In this document: positions 22,270 through 30,900 of the stretch, piece after piece
How positions within the stretch are numbered: position 1 is the stretch's first letter
How the letters are laid out: each line of letters starts with the position of its first letter
Assembly (NCBI GenBank): GCA_900770725.1
Contig: CAAGLL010000063.1
Span: 1-48,702, forward strand
Source of the DNA: an uncultured Succinivibrio sp.
GTDB lineage: Bacteria > Pseudomonadota > Gammaproteobacteria > Enterobacterales > Succinivibrionaceae
Direction of reading: 5' to 3'
DNA length: 48,702 nt
Position numbers and translations under genes: made by a program
The notes under the pieces: model-generated
Seen by the model: the letters and a program-made list of their open reading frames with translations, nothing else
Told to the model about the DNA's origin: nothing
Databases searched by the model: none

Positions 22270-23562
22270 TCACCTTGCCTGCACCAGCGGGCGGCGCTTC
22301 GCCGCCGCCTGCTTTGTCCCGGTGCGCTGCACGACGTAAACCTCGGTGCTCTCGCCGGGGCGCAGGAGGCTGTACGGGTACGCGGCGACAGCCGCGACGT
22401 CGTAGCCGCCGCAGGACGCCTCGTGGAACTCGATCTCCCGCTGGCCAACGTTCGTGATCTTCCCGATCAAGTAGTTGAGGTTCGCGCCCGCAAGGAGCTG
22501 GCCCTTGCCGAAATCGAAATTAAGCCCTTCCTGGGTGCAGGACGGCAGAGGGTAGCCGGAGGGGATCTTCTGGATGTGATAGCCGTTGGGCACCTCGCCT
22601 AGCGCGATTGCCTTCATGGCTTTCTTGACGCCGCTCACAAAAGGCTGCTCGGTCTCCCACGCCTTCGCCTCGTCCGAGCCCTGCATAAGGGCCGACGCCG
22701 AGTCGGAGAGCTGGAGATGGACCTCGCGCGGCGGGATGCGGCGCGGAACGAGCGTCAGGGACACGGCGGTCTGCTCGTTCCCCTTCTCGGTCACGAACAT
22801 GCCGAGCGGATAGTCCTTCTTCGTTGACACGTAGATCACGCTGCCCTTGACGCAGACCTCGCCGCACTTGTCCCCGGAGCCGCCCTGCAATGCGGAGCTC
22901 AGGATCTGGGGGTGGTTGAAAGGCGTCACGAGGCGGTTGGGCTGGTCGCTTGAGATCGTGATGATCTGGTTCACGCCGGGGGTCACGATCATGTTCGTGG
23001 CCTCGGTGCCGCCAAGGGTGCGGGAAAGCACGGCGGCAGGCACGGAAGGCACCAGCGAACTTTGGCTCTCGGGCAGCGGCTTGCCGTCTGCGCCGGAGGG
23101 CATCGTGCCGTAGGTGTCCTCGATATCCTTGACTTGCTTCTTCGCGTCAGCAAGCTCCTTGCGGAGCTTCGCCATTTCCTGCCCGTCCCCGGAAGCGGAG
23201 CCTGCCGTGATGGAGGGGGCCGCCGAGGACGCCTGGGCCGCTTCGGAGCCTGCGGCAGGCAGCGGCGCGGGCACCGGCCCGTTGTACTCGCCAAGCCTCT
23301 GCTGGAAGATGCGATTCGAGCTCCTGGTGTTCGAGTTGGCGAAGTTCACGTTCTGGCCTTGCTCGGCCTCGGCCAGTGCCGAGGATGATCCGGCGGGGGC
23401 GCCTGCCGATTCAGACTTGAGCCGCTCGGCCGCCTCCTTTGAGAACACGGTCTGCTCGGCCTTCGGCTGGGAAATGCCGGGGTCGGCCCCGACCGGGGCG
23501 GCATCCGCCGCCATCCCAAGGGCGGCGCACAGGGCCGCAGCCAGAGTGCATTGCTTAATCAT
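22270..23562 (-). CDS. traK: TraK, VirB9-like secretin-like core-complex protein
   Basis: 430 aa with a Sec signal peptide (MIKQCTLAAALCAALGMAADA). Residues about 25-200 are a low-complexity Ala/Ser/Glu-rich extension with a short coiled coil (MAKLRKELADAKKQVKDIED). The TraK domain starts near 205 with VTPGVNQIITISSDQPNRLV, typical of the family, followed by KGSVIYVSTKKDYPLGMFV and a C-terminal domain with YLIGKITNVGQREIEFHEAS. TraK forms the outer ring with TraV and TraB. Longer than F TraK (about 240 aa) because of the N-terminal extension. Overlaps traE by 8 bases. Confidence 0.9.
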   Translation of the reverse strand: MIKQCTLAAALCAALGMAADAAPVGADPGISQPKAEQTVFSKEAAERLKSESAGAPAGSSSALAEAEQGQNVNFANSNTRSSNRIFQQRLGEYNGPVPAPLPAAGSEAAQASSAAPSITAGSASGDGQEMAKLRKELADAKKQVKDIEDTYGTMPSGADGKPLPESQSSLVPSVPAAVLSRTLGGTEATNMIVTPGVNQIITISSDQPNRLVTPFNHPQILSSALQGGSGDKCGEVCVKGSVIYVSTKKDYPLGMFVTEKGNEQTAVSLTLVPRRIPPREVHLQLSDSASALMQGSDEAKAWETEQPFVSGVKKAMKAIALGEVPNGYHIQKIPSGYPLPSCTQEGLNFDFGKGQLLAGANLNYLIGKITNVGQREIEFHEASCGGYDVAAVAAYPYSLLRPGESTEVYVVQRTGTKQAAAKRRPLVQAR

Positions 23563-24169
23563 GCTTCACGCTCCTCTTCTGATCCTCGAGCTGCTTGAGG
23601 CGCTGCTGCGTCCTAGCCACGTCAGCGTAGGTGTCCATGTACAAGATCTGCGGCATGTACGACTCCATCCCGATGATGAACTCGTAACTGCGCTTCTCCT
23701 TCTTCTCCGCAAGGCCGGGGGCCTTGATGTAGTAGTCGCCTTCTACGAAGACTTTGTCGGTGGCCGGCTCGTAGATGTACTTCGTGATCTCAAAGCGCAC
23801 CGTTATGCGGTTCTCCTTGAACTGCATGGCCTGGGCGCGGAGGGCCGTCATGGTCGATTGGTAAATGTCATTCGGAAGCAGCGGGGCGATGCGCTTCTCG
23901 ATGGTGTCAACAGAACCGTAGTTGCAGTTGCCAAGCAGCATCGCCAGCGCCATGCCCCAGGCTGTCTTGTACGACTCCGAGGCCATGTCCTCGGACACGT
24001 AGCCGGAGTGCTGCATCGTCCAGGGGATGATCGTTGTCACGCGGTCGCGGGTCAGGATCACGACAGCAAGCAGGAAGATGGCGGCGCCCTCGATGAAGAT
24101 CGTCATGCGCGAGATCGAGGACTCCTTCTTGAGCCCGCGGAAGGTTGATCTCAGGAACGTGTAGTCCAT
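23555..24169 (-). CDS. traE: TraE, inner-membrane pilus assembly protein
   Basis: 204 aa. An N-terminal cytoplasmic stretch (MDYTFLRSTFRGLKKESS) is followed by one membrane span (MTIFIEGAAIFLLAVVIL, about residues 22-39) and a periplasmic domain with TTIIPWTMQHSGYVSEDMAS and WGMALAMLLGNCNYGSVD, characteristic of TraE (VirB5/VirB8-like in F systems). The C-terminal helix RTQQRLKQLEDQKRS is basic. The start lies 1 base after the traL stop; the end overlaps traK by 8 bases. Confidence 0.92.
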   Translation of the reverse strand: MDYTFLRSTFRGLKKESSISRMTIFIEGAAIFLLAVVILTRDRVTTIIPWTMQHSGYVSEDMASESYKTAWGMALAMLLGNCNYGSVDTIEKRIAPLLPNDIYQSTMTALRAQAMQFKENRITVRFEITKYIYEPATDKVFVEGDYYIKAPGLAEKKEKRSYEFIIGMESYMPQILYMDTYADVARTQQRLKQLEDQKRSVKHD

Positions 24170-24170
24170 G

Positions 24171-24500
24171 TCATTCCCCCTTCTTGAAAGCGTCGAGGCT
24201 CAGGCGCGGCTTGACGAGCGCCGGAAGGTAGCGGCGGTTGAATGGATCACGGAGCGTCTTCGACATGCCGAACCACAGGCCGTGGCCGTAGCACCAATGG
24301 AGGACGAACCCTCTCGGGAACCTCGCATTGAAGCGCTTGTACAGGTACGAGAACACCCAACCGGCGAAGATGCACGGCATGACGTGGCGGGTGATGATCC
24401 CGATCACGAGGAGCACAAGGAACGGAGTGACCTCGTCGAGGCGGAAGAAGAGGAACCACGCAGGATCGTCCTGCCGCGTCGGTATCGTTTGCGGCTTCAT
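24171..24500 (-). CDS. traL: TraL, pilus assembly membrane protein
   Basis: 109 aa from ATG 24500, with GGGAGGGCTT directly upstream; the frame extends 19 codons further without support. A hydrophobic pair of segments (VTPFLVLLVIGIITRHVMP and CIFAGWVFSYLYKRF) and the sequence DDPAWFLFFRLDEVTPF and HWCYGHGLW are typical TraL features. TraL is the VirB3-like inner-membrane protein of pilus assembly. First tra gene of the operon. No clear sigma-70 promoter is found upstream; the AT-richer 480-base gap holds a TATAAT on this strand near 24846-24851 with a poor -35. Confidence 0.88.
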   Translation of the reverse strand: MKPQTIPTRQDDPAWFLFFRLDEVTPFLVLLVIGIITRHVMPCIFAGWVFSYLYKRFNARFPRGFVLHWCYGHGLWFGMSKTLRDPFNRRYLPALVKPRLSLDAFKKGE

Positions 24501-24980
24501 AAGCCCTCCCTGAATTACCAATGCCCAGCATTTTGGCTGGACGGGCCTCCGGCCCATGGCTGGATACGGGGCAGTTTTTCAGAAAGGCTCCAGCACGGGC
24601 GTCAAGGCCCCGTAGCGGTGGATGGAAAAGCGCTTTCAGAAAAGCAGGAAGAATGGGAACGCCTTTTTCACAGCCTGGATTTAGGGAATTGCATGAAGGC
24701 TGGGATCTTCAAAAGCGGCGACCGAGCGAATTTGAGGCGCGGGGAATTGCCGCTTCAATTCCGGCTTGGCTTTCCGAATTGGAATTAAGGCGTGTTCCAA
24801 TTTCCGTTTCAAGGACGCAGGTGGAATTGGGAATGAGCCGGATTGGAATTATAAAGGAGCGTCGAATTGGTCTTTTGGCTTTTGTGGAATTGCAATGGCT
24901 ATCAGCCATTGAATTAAAAGCAGGGGCTTTGCATTTCCATTCCGTTGCAAGCTCTTCATTTCCGGCAATGCCCCGGCAAT
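24501..24980. other. Non-coding leader of the tra operon with GAATTG/CAATTC cluster
   Basis: No credible gene. GAATTG or its complement CAATTC occurs about ten times between 24680 and 25080, several as GGAATTG, far above chance for a six-base word in 400 bases. The sequence becomes markedly richer in A and T from about 24660. The cluster continues into the 3' end of the next gene. Possible binding sites for a transfer or replication protein, an oriT/oriV part, or simply a local compositional bias. Confidence 0.5.
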
Positions 24981-25760
24981 TCATTCCGGCAATGGCAGCT
25001 TGTCATTCCGTCTCATTTCCGCTTTTGCCCTTGCTGGCTTTTCCAATTCGGCAGCCGCTTTTTCGGAATTGGCCCTGATCTCGGAAATGAATGGGGCAAT
25101 GCAGGCGGTCGCTTGATAGAATTCGCGGTTCGCATTTCCAATATGATTCTTGGCGCGGCGGATCAAAGCAAACTTCTTTTCGTATTCACTCATCAATTCG
25201 CGCTGCCAATTCGGCTCGTCCGTAAAGAGCCTTGACATTGAATAGGTCTGCCTTTCCGCGTCAAAGGCCGGGCGGGTGTATTTCTTCGTGCTTTCGGGAA
25301 CAACGTAGTAAATGCGACCACCCCTGATGATCCTCTGCTTCCATTCGATTGAGTCAATGTAGCCGGTCGAGTCAGGGCGCTCCTGGATCAATTCCTCCTT
25401 TTGGGCTTCAGAAAGGGCGCGCATTTGCGGGTGCCATTTCCATTTGATGCTCATGATCCAATAGTTGTATTTGGGCAGGCCAATTACGCGCTGGGAGAAG
25501 ATCTGGATATATCTTTCGTGAAGGTATTTAGCCCATACAAAGACTGCGAAACGGTATTTGTCCGTTGAAGCCGATCCGTTCAATTCGGCAAAGCAATTGA
25601 AAAGCTCCGCAAAGAAATTGTCATTTAGTCTTTCGTTTAAATGCAGCGGAATATTCCTCGCCCTTTTCAGGAGAAGATCCGTTCCTACGGCCTTTAGCCG
25701 TGAATAAAGCTCGTTGAATTTATCCTGGGTTTCAGCAAAAGCGTTTTTCTTTCCTTCCAT
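24981..25760 (-). CDS. Unrecognised low-GC protein, 259 aa
   Basis: Begins MEGKKNAFAETQDKFNELYS; GAGGCGG stands about eight bases before the ATG. Soluble, charged and aromatic-rich (FAVFVWAKYLHERYIQIFSQ, NYWIMSIKWKWHPQM, GRIYYVVPESTKK). The C-terminus is a basic helix rich in Ala/Glu/Lys. No signal peptide or membrane span. GC content and codon use are clearly lower than in all tra genes, suggesting a separate origin. It lies upstream of the tra operon on the same strand, so it could be an element-borne replication, regulatory or cargo protein. I recognise no domain and give no function. Confidence 0.7.
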   Translation of the reverse strand: MEGKKNAFAETQDKFNELYSRLKAVGTDLLLKRARNIPLHLNERLNDNFFAELFNCFAELNGSASTDKYRFAVFVWAKYLHERYIQIFSQRVIGLPKYNYWIMSIKWKWHPQMRALSEAQKEELIQERPDSTGYIDSIEWKQRIIRGGRIYYVVPESTKKYTRPAFDAERQTYSMSRLFTDEPNWQRELMSEYEKKFALIRRAKNHIGNANREFYQATACIAPFISEIRANSEKAAAELEKPARAKAEMRRNDKLPLPE

Positions 25761-26039
25761 TTAAAGCCGCCTCATTCAGAGCAATGTGGACTGCCTTCAG
25801 GAAACCCTGTGCGCTGGTGCCATTCACCATCGCATGAAAGCCTCCTTCGGACACGCCCCTGCGGCAGCAGCCAATCCGGGAGATGGCCCCAGTATAAGCC
25901 AGAGGCTGGGGAGTTAAAAAAAGGAAGGCCCGCCCTCATTATTGAATTGAGGGGTTTATCCCCCCATGCACCCCCATGGAAAACTCAATTTTTAACATGC
26001 TGATTTTCAAGCAAATCGCCATTAAAACATGTGCAAGGC

Positions 26040-26275
26040 CATGTCACATTTGATTTTTCTAGCTTTGGATGGGAATTTGCAGATCTATTTGGATTTGCAG
26101 ATCTTTTTTCTTGTACAATGTGCGCCTTTAACCTTTTGATAGCAAAGAAAAATTCCAAACAACTTTTATTCCAGAAAATTTCATGTTGATTTAAATGAAT
26201 TTTTTGCAATGTTAGTGATCCGTTTTTGCCATGTGCCTGATTTTTCATGTTTTGGATGGGACTTTCCACAACGCC
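26040..26275 (+). repeat. Imperfect repeat pair, GCCATGT...TTTGGATGGGA type
   Basis: Two stretches of about 42 bases, starting GCCATGT at about 26039 and 26228, share GATTTTTC and [CT]TTTGGATGGGA followed by TTT; about 80 percent identical by eye with short indels. The cores are at 26063-26072 and 26250-26259. They lie about 190 bases apart in direct orientation. Confidence 0.6.
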
Positions 26276-26329
26276 TTGTTTCAATTGATAAATAAAAATT
26301 TTGGAATGTAAAACTTAGAATGGCATTGA

Positions 26330-26545
26330 TCTGCAAGGTTTTGGATGGAACTTTTTTGAACCTTTTGATTTGTTGTGACTTTTTAGAGTGCAGATGTTCA
26401 TCGCCAATTCGCTGATTCAAGAGCGTTTTTTACTCCAGCTTTTTTCCACCTCGACAACGGCATGATCTTGCGGCGCTTTATTAAAACGTAGCGGATCATT
26501 TTTGGGAACCCCTTGAGCTGCAAGGTTTTGGATGGCGTTTTGCAG
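26330..26545 (+). repeat. Imperfect repeat pair, CTGCAAGGTTTTGGATGG type
   Basis: An 18-base word, CTGCAAGGTTTTGGATGG, is identical at 26331-26348 and 26518-26535, about 187 bases apart, nearly the same spacing as the other repeat pair. Similar following sequence (TTGAAC/AGAAC then TTGAT) extends the match. A further TTTTGGATGG stands alone at 46343-46352 before the epimerase gene. Confidence 0.65.
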
Positions 26546-26661
26546 AACTTGATGATCCATAGTGATTTTTTTAAAGCCCGAATGTAACGGATTTTTTCCC
26601 TTTCCATCAGCATGTTATGGAAAACTGACCTCTTTGGCAGGCTTTCTGCGGCCCAGGGTGC

Positions 26662-26694
26662 CCCCATGCGGTTCTGCACCGCGTGCGCATGGGG
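26662..26694. repeat. Inverted repeat at the element-chromosome boundary
   Basis: CCCCATGCG (26662-26670) and CGCATGGGG (26686-26694) are perfect 9-bp inverted repeats around a 15-base loop that itself can pair GCGGT with ACCGC. A second hairpin, TGGAGCC-GCGA-GGCTCCA (26731-26748), follows. They lie 127 and 73 bases before rlmJ and could belong to its leader or to an attachment region. Confidence 0.5.
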
Positions 26695-26820
26695 ATTGAG
26701 CCGGCTCTTGAAAAAGCGCTACCATGTAACTGGAGCCGCGAGGCTCCAACACGTGCAGGATATTGATTTGCAAGGCTTCCTGCTTGCTGAATTGCTGGAC
26801 TTTAAATCAGGTTTCAAGAT

Positions 26821-27663
26821 TTGCTTTCCTACCGCCATGGGTATCACGCCGGCAACCACGCCGATGTAATCAAACACATCACCCTCTGCCTCATCCTGCG
26901 CTGCCTTGAGATGAAGGAGAAGCCTTACTCCGTGGTGGACACCCACGCAGGCGGAGGGCTCTACTCCGAGGACTCGGTCTTTGCCAGCAAGAACCGCGAG
27001 TACATGACCGGCATCGAGAAGATCCGCAAGTCGGAGAAGCTGCGCGCGATCGTCCCCGAGTACTTCAAGGTGCTCGACGAGCTTGCCAAGGAGGATCCCA
27101 AGGCCATCCCCGGATCCCCGTGGTTCGAGTCCGAGCTCACGCGCGACTGCGACCGCGTCACTCTCATCGATCTGCACCCCTCGGAGATAGACACCCTCAA
27201 GGAGATCTTCCACCGCGACCACAGGATCAACGTGCAAAAGCGCGACGCCATGGAGGCCATGGGCGCCGTGCTGCCTCCCACTCCGCGCCGCGGGCTGTGC
27301 TTCATCGATCCCTCGTATGAGGAGAAAGGGGACTTCGAGGCCCTGGTCAAGGCCCTGAAGAAGGCCCTCTCCAAGTGGAACACCGGCATCTACGCCATCT
27401 GGTACCCGGTGCTCTCGCGCATGGCCGACCACTCCAAGAACCTCGTGCAGGAGATAAAGCACCTGGGCCACCCGCTGCTCCAGGCAGAGCTGCGCGTGAA
27501 GAAGCAGGAAGAGGAGATCGGCATGTGCGGATCGGGGATGCTGGTGCTCAACTATCCCTACGCCCTCATCGAGCCTCTGAAGGCCGCCACGGCCGAACTT
27601 GGCAGGGAGCTCTGCGACTACAACGGCAGCTTTGCCTTCAAGATCCTCAACCCCCGCGAGTGA
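26821..27663 (+). CDS. rlmJ: RlmJ, 23S rRNA (adenine-2030 N6) methyltransferase
   Basis: 280 aa. Methylates A2030 in 23S rRNA using AdoMet. The N-terminus MLSYRHGYHAGNHADVIKH is diagnostic of RlmJ. The AdoMet-binding segment is YSVVDTHAGGGLYS; the catalytic N6-methyltransferase motif is FIDPSYEEKGDF (DPSY in place of the common DPPY), then TGIYAIWYPVLSR. Full length for the family. The only possible start is TTG at 26821: the frame has a stop at 26803 and no ATG or GTG between. CAGG lies nine bases upstream as a weak ribosome site. It is the first chromosomal-type gene after the AT-rich island. Confidence 0.95.
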   Translation: MLSYRHGYHAGNHADVIKHITLCLILRCLEMKEKPYSVVDTHAGGGLYSEDSVFASKNREYMTGIEKIRKSEKLRAIVPEYFKVLDELAKEDPKAIPGSPWFESELTRDCDRVTLIDLHPSEIDTLKEIFHRDHRINVQKRDAMEAMGAVLPPTPRRGLCFIDPSYEEKGDFEALVKALKKALSKWNTGIYAIWYPVLSRMADHSKNLVQEIKHLGHPLLQAELRVKKQEEEIGMCGSGMLVLNYPYALIEPLKAATAELGRELCDYNGSFAFKILNPRE

Positions 27664-27919
27664 CCAAAGGGCATCCGCCTGCCTGCCGCGCCTCAAGGAT
27701 TCAATCCCTTGGGCGCCGCTGCGCGGGCGGATCGGGCGCACATGGCCCCAAGCATCCATCCGCAATGCCGACTTGCTCTCAAAGCAAAATCCGCAGCCAT
27801 AGCTGGCAGTGGCTGTCCTGATAAAGCTGAAGGCACGAGGCTTGGGCGTCTGTCTTAATGCGCCTGCGTTTTCGGCGACGGCTTAAGGACAGGGCAACGC
27901 CTGCGGATGCCTTGGAAGA
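27664..27919. other. Intergenic region after rlmJ
   Basis: About 250 bases without a supportable gene before a terminator-like hairpin at 27920. It contains small GC hairpins but no promoter or RNA gene that I can recognise. Confidence 0.4.
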
Positions 27920-27945
27920 GGCGGCCGGGCATCCTGCCGCCTTTT
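27920..27945 (+). terminator. Terminator-like hairpin between convergent genes
   Basis: GGCGGC/GCCGCC (27920-27925 and 27936-27941) with a 10-base loop is followed by four T on the + strand. It stands between rlmJ and the convergent large GGDEF/EAL gene and would end rlmJ read-through. Confidence 0.6.
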
Positions 27946-27950
27946 GAGTC

Positions 27951-30900
27951 TCACACGGATGGATCGGCCTCGATGCGCTCGCCGCCCTTGGCCTCCCTTG
28001 CCTTGAACATCAGGCGGTCGGCGCGATCGATTATGGAGACCACGGTGTCCTCCCTGCCTGGCAGCGCGATGCCCACCGAGCAGCAGAACCTGATGGTGTG
28101 GCCCTTGAATGTGGCCTTGCCTCCGCCTGCTATCTTGAGGAAGCGCTCGGCGGCCAGCCTTGCGCTGCCAGGGGAGCGGATCTGCAACAGAGCCACTATC
28201 TCGTCGCCGCCCCAGCGGCAGAAGATGTCGCTCTTGCGGCCGTTGTGGCGCAGGAGCGATCCCACCTGGGAGAGCACGGCGTCGCCGGCCTCGCGCCCGA
28301 GCTTTTCATTGAAATCGTGGAAGTGGTCGATGTCGGCCAGGACCACGGCGAAGCTGTGCCCGGTGCGGCGGTAGTTCTCAAGCGCCTCATCAATGCACAC
28401 CTCCATGTACTTGCGCCCGGGCAGTCCGGTCAGGCGGTCGCGCGTCGCGACCTCGTAGATGGCGCGCACGAGCGTGTGGTTGTAGCGGCTGTCGGAGAGC
28501 GGCGTGAAGAGCGCCGCGACATCCGTGCCGCCGCTGCCGTCGCTGATGGGGACGAGCGTGCTGCGGATGAGCACGTCGCTTCCGTCCTTCGCGGTCATGA
28601 ACATCTCGATGGTCTGGGGCGAGCCGGTTGAGAGCGCGAGCATGGCCGGGCACTTCTCCAAGGGGATGGGCGAGCTGTTGGTCGCGGCGCAGCCAAGCGG
28701 CAGCTCGGTGCACTTGCGCCCGACCATCTCCTCCGGCCCGTAGCCCAGCAGCTTTGTCGCCTCGCGGTTCCAGTACGTCACCGTGCAGTCGGGGCGGACG
28801 ATGTAGCAGCCGATGGGGATGTCGTCCATGAGCGAGCGCACAAGGCGGTTGTTCATCGAGAAGCCCGAGAGGCCGGAGCTCGACTCGGCGGCATGCTCGG
28901 CAACCGAGGCGAGCAAGAGGCTCCTGAATTTCTCAGACTGCCCGGGAGGCACGACCGAGGCCCTGGCAAAGAGCGAGCAGTCGGCCCCGCCGACCCGGTG
29001 GATGGCGCCGATCCCGCTGCGGATCCGCTGCGCCACCGCCTCGAGATCCCTGCGATCGGAGCACTGTGAGATCACAGCGAACTGGCCGGTGCCGACGCGG
29101 GAGCAGGAGGCCGAAGGCCCCGCCTCGCGCCTTACCACATCGGCGCATGCGCGCACGGCCGCGCGCATGGCCTCCGTGCCGAAGGAGGCGAGGATGCGCT
29201 TGAACTGCGAGATCTGGACCATGATGATCCCGAACTTGCGGCCGTCCAGGCGGTTGTCAGTCTCGTAGTGGGCGAGATCGTCGAAGAACGACTCGACCGT
29301 GGGCAATCCGGTTTCGGCATCGAGCTTCGAGGCTACCGCGCTCGCGCCGGCGGTGAGCCCGCGCACCATCTCCTCGTCGAGGAAGTAGCCCATGAGGCCG
29401 TCCACCTTGCCGTTGCGGAACACCGGCCACTTGGTGGCGAGGATGCTGTGGGTGATCCCGTGGGCGATGCACTTGCCGGGCACGCTCTCGTGGATCTCCC
29501 CGGTCCTCAGCACATCCTCCTCGTCATTGCGGTAAGGTCCGTTGCCGGGGTGCCAGCGCATGTCCTCGTCGGTCTTGCCGATGATGTCGCCCTGCGAGCT
29601 GAAGCCGTAGTAGTCGAGGAAGCGCCTGGAGGCGCCGAGGAAGCGGCGCTTGGAGTCCTTCCAGAACAGCGGCAGCGGGCTTCCGAGCATCAGGTTCTCC
29701 CAGAGCAGATCCTTGTCGTCAAGCGCGCGCGTGCGCTGCCCGAAGGCATGCGAGCTCAAGAGATCGGCCTCGTCGCGGTCCGTGCCCACGTCGAGCGGGC
29801 GCACGCCGTAGATGGCGCTTGAATGCGGTCCGCTTGGCACGCGCACGATGCGGTGGGACATCCAGCGGAAGCTGCCGTCCTCGTCGCGGGTGCGGAAGAT
29901 CCCGCGCACCAGGCCGTTTCGGTCGCCTGCCAGGCGCTGGGCCAGGGTCCTCGGATCGAGGAACACGAGGTAGCGCTTGCGATCGGCAGGCAGGATCTCA
30001 GGGAGGATCTCTGAGGCCTTGCCATCGCCGCCTATGAGCGGGGAGGAGGGCGAGGCCTCGGTGTCGTCGGCGTACAGGCAGCTTCGGACCGTCCCCGCGC
30101 TCAGATCGATGTCGTAGAGCCCCGAGTAGAAGCAGCGCAGGTGCACGAGCGAGGCCAGGCTGCCCTGGAACTCCTGCTCGACGCGGGAGGAGTCGTAGAG
30201 GTTGGTCTCAAAGAGGCTGTCGCCGCCGCAGCGGCTGAGCACGTGGAAGCGGAAGACGCGGGATCGGCCGTTTATCTTGCACAGGACGTTCTCGATCCTA
30301 CCGGTGCGGATGGCCAGCTCGGCGGCCTTCAGGAGATCGCGGTTGAGCGCCGTGCCTTGGGCGTTGGCAAGCGCCTCGGCGCCGTCGCAGCCCTCGACCC
30401 CGATCTCCTTGAGCTCCCGCCTCGCGTCGCCATTCATGAAGAGCACGCGGATGCGACCCTCCCTAAGCTCGGTTATGAGAACCGGGATCCCCTTGAGAAA
30501 GTCCACCTGGGAGAGGGCGTCGTAATAGGACTTGCGCTTGGGATTCTCCAAGGCGATCCCGCTGCGCAGGCAGGAGGCCAGCGACTCCTCGAAGGGCAGG
30601 GGCTTGCCGAAGAGGTAGCCCTGGAGCTTCTCGCAGCCTGAGTTGCGCAGGAACTCCGCCTGCTCGGGCGTCTCGACGCCCTCGGCGAGGGTGCGGATCC
30701 CGATGCGCTTGTCCATGGCTATGATCGAGGAGATGATCGCGCGCGAGCGCGGGGTGTCGCTCCTGAGGAAGGCCATGTCGAGCTTCAAGAGGTCGAACTT
30801 GCTGTCCTTGAGCTGGTTCAACGTCGAGTAGCCGCTGCCGAAGTCGTCCATCCACAGCTCGTAGCCTGCCGAGATGAACGAGTCGATGGCGCTGCGCACC

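Larger units (their letters stand above)
25761..26640. other. AT-rich non-coding island with imperfect repeats
   Basis: Much richer in A and T than its surroundings. Open frames here are short, Lys/Asn-rich, overlapping and lack ribosome sites, so I call none. Four copies of a TTTTGGATGG-centred repeat occur (see separate entries), plus a direct repeat ATTTGCAGATCT (26075-26110 region) and ATCAAAAGG-type words on the - strand. It marks the boundary between the conjugative element and the chromosomal rlmJ side. Confidence 0.6.

Noticed and set aside
24840..24875. tra operon promoter at the - strand TATAAT near 24846-24851
   Set aside because: The -10 is good, but no recognisable -35 lies 16-18 bases away; mentioned under traL but not called as a promoter.
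26030..26540. CRISPR array
   Set aside because: The repeats are imperfect, only four, unequally spaced overall, and no cas gene is near.
25985..26679. Three short Lys/Asn-rich open frames on the - strand in the AT-rich island
   Set aside because: They overlap each other, have no ribosome sites, and their similar peptides come from the DNA repeats; no gene called.
26700..26730. LacI-type operator resembling AAAGCGCTACC before rlmJ
   Set aside because: Only part of the motif fits and it lacks symmetry; no supporting regulator is nearby.
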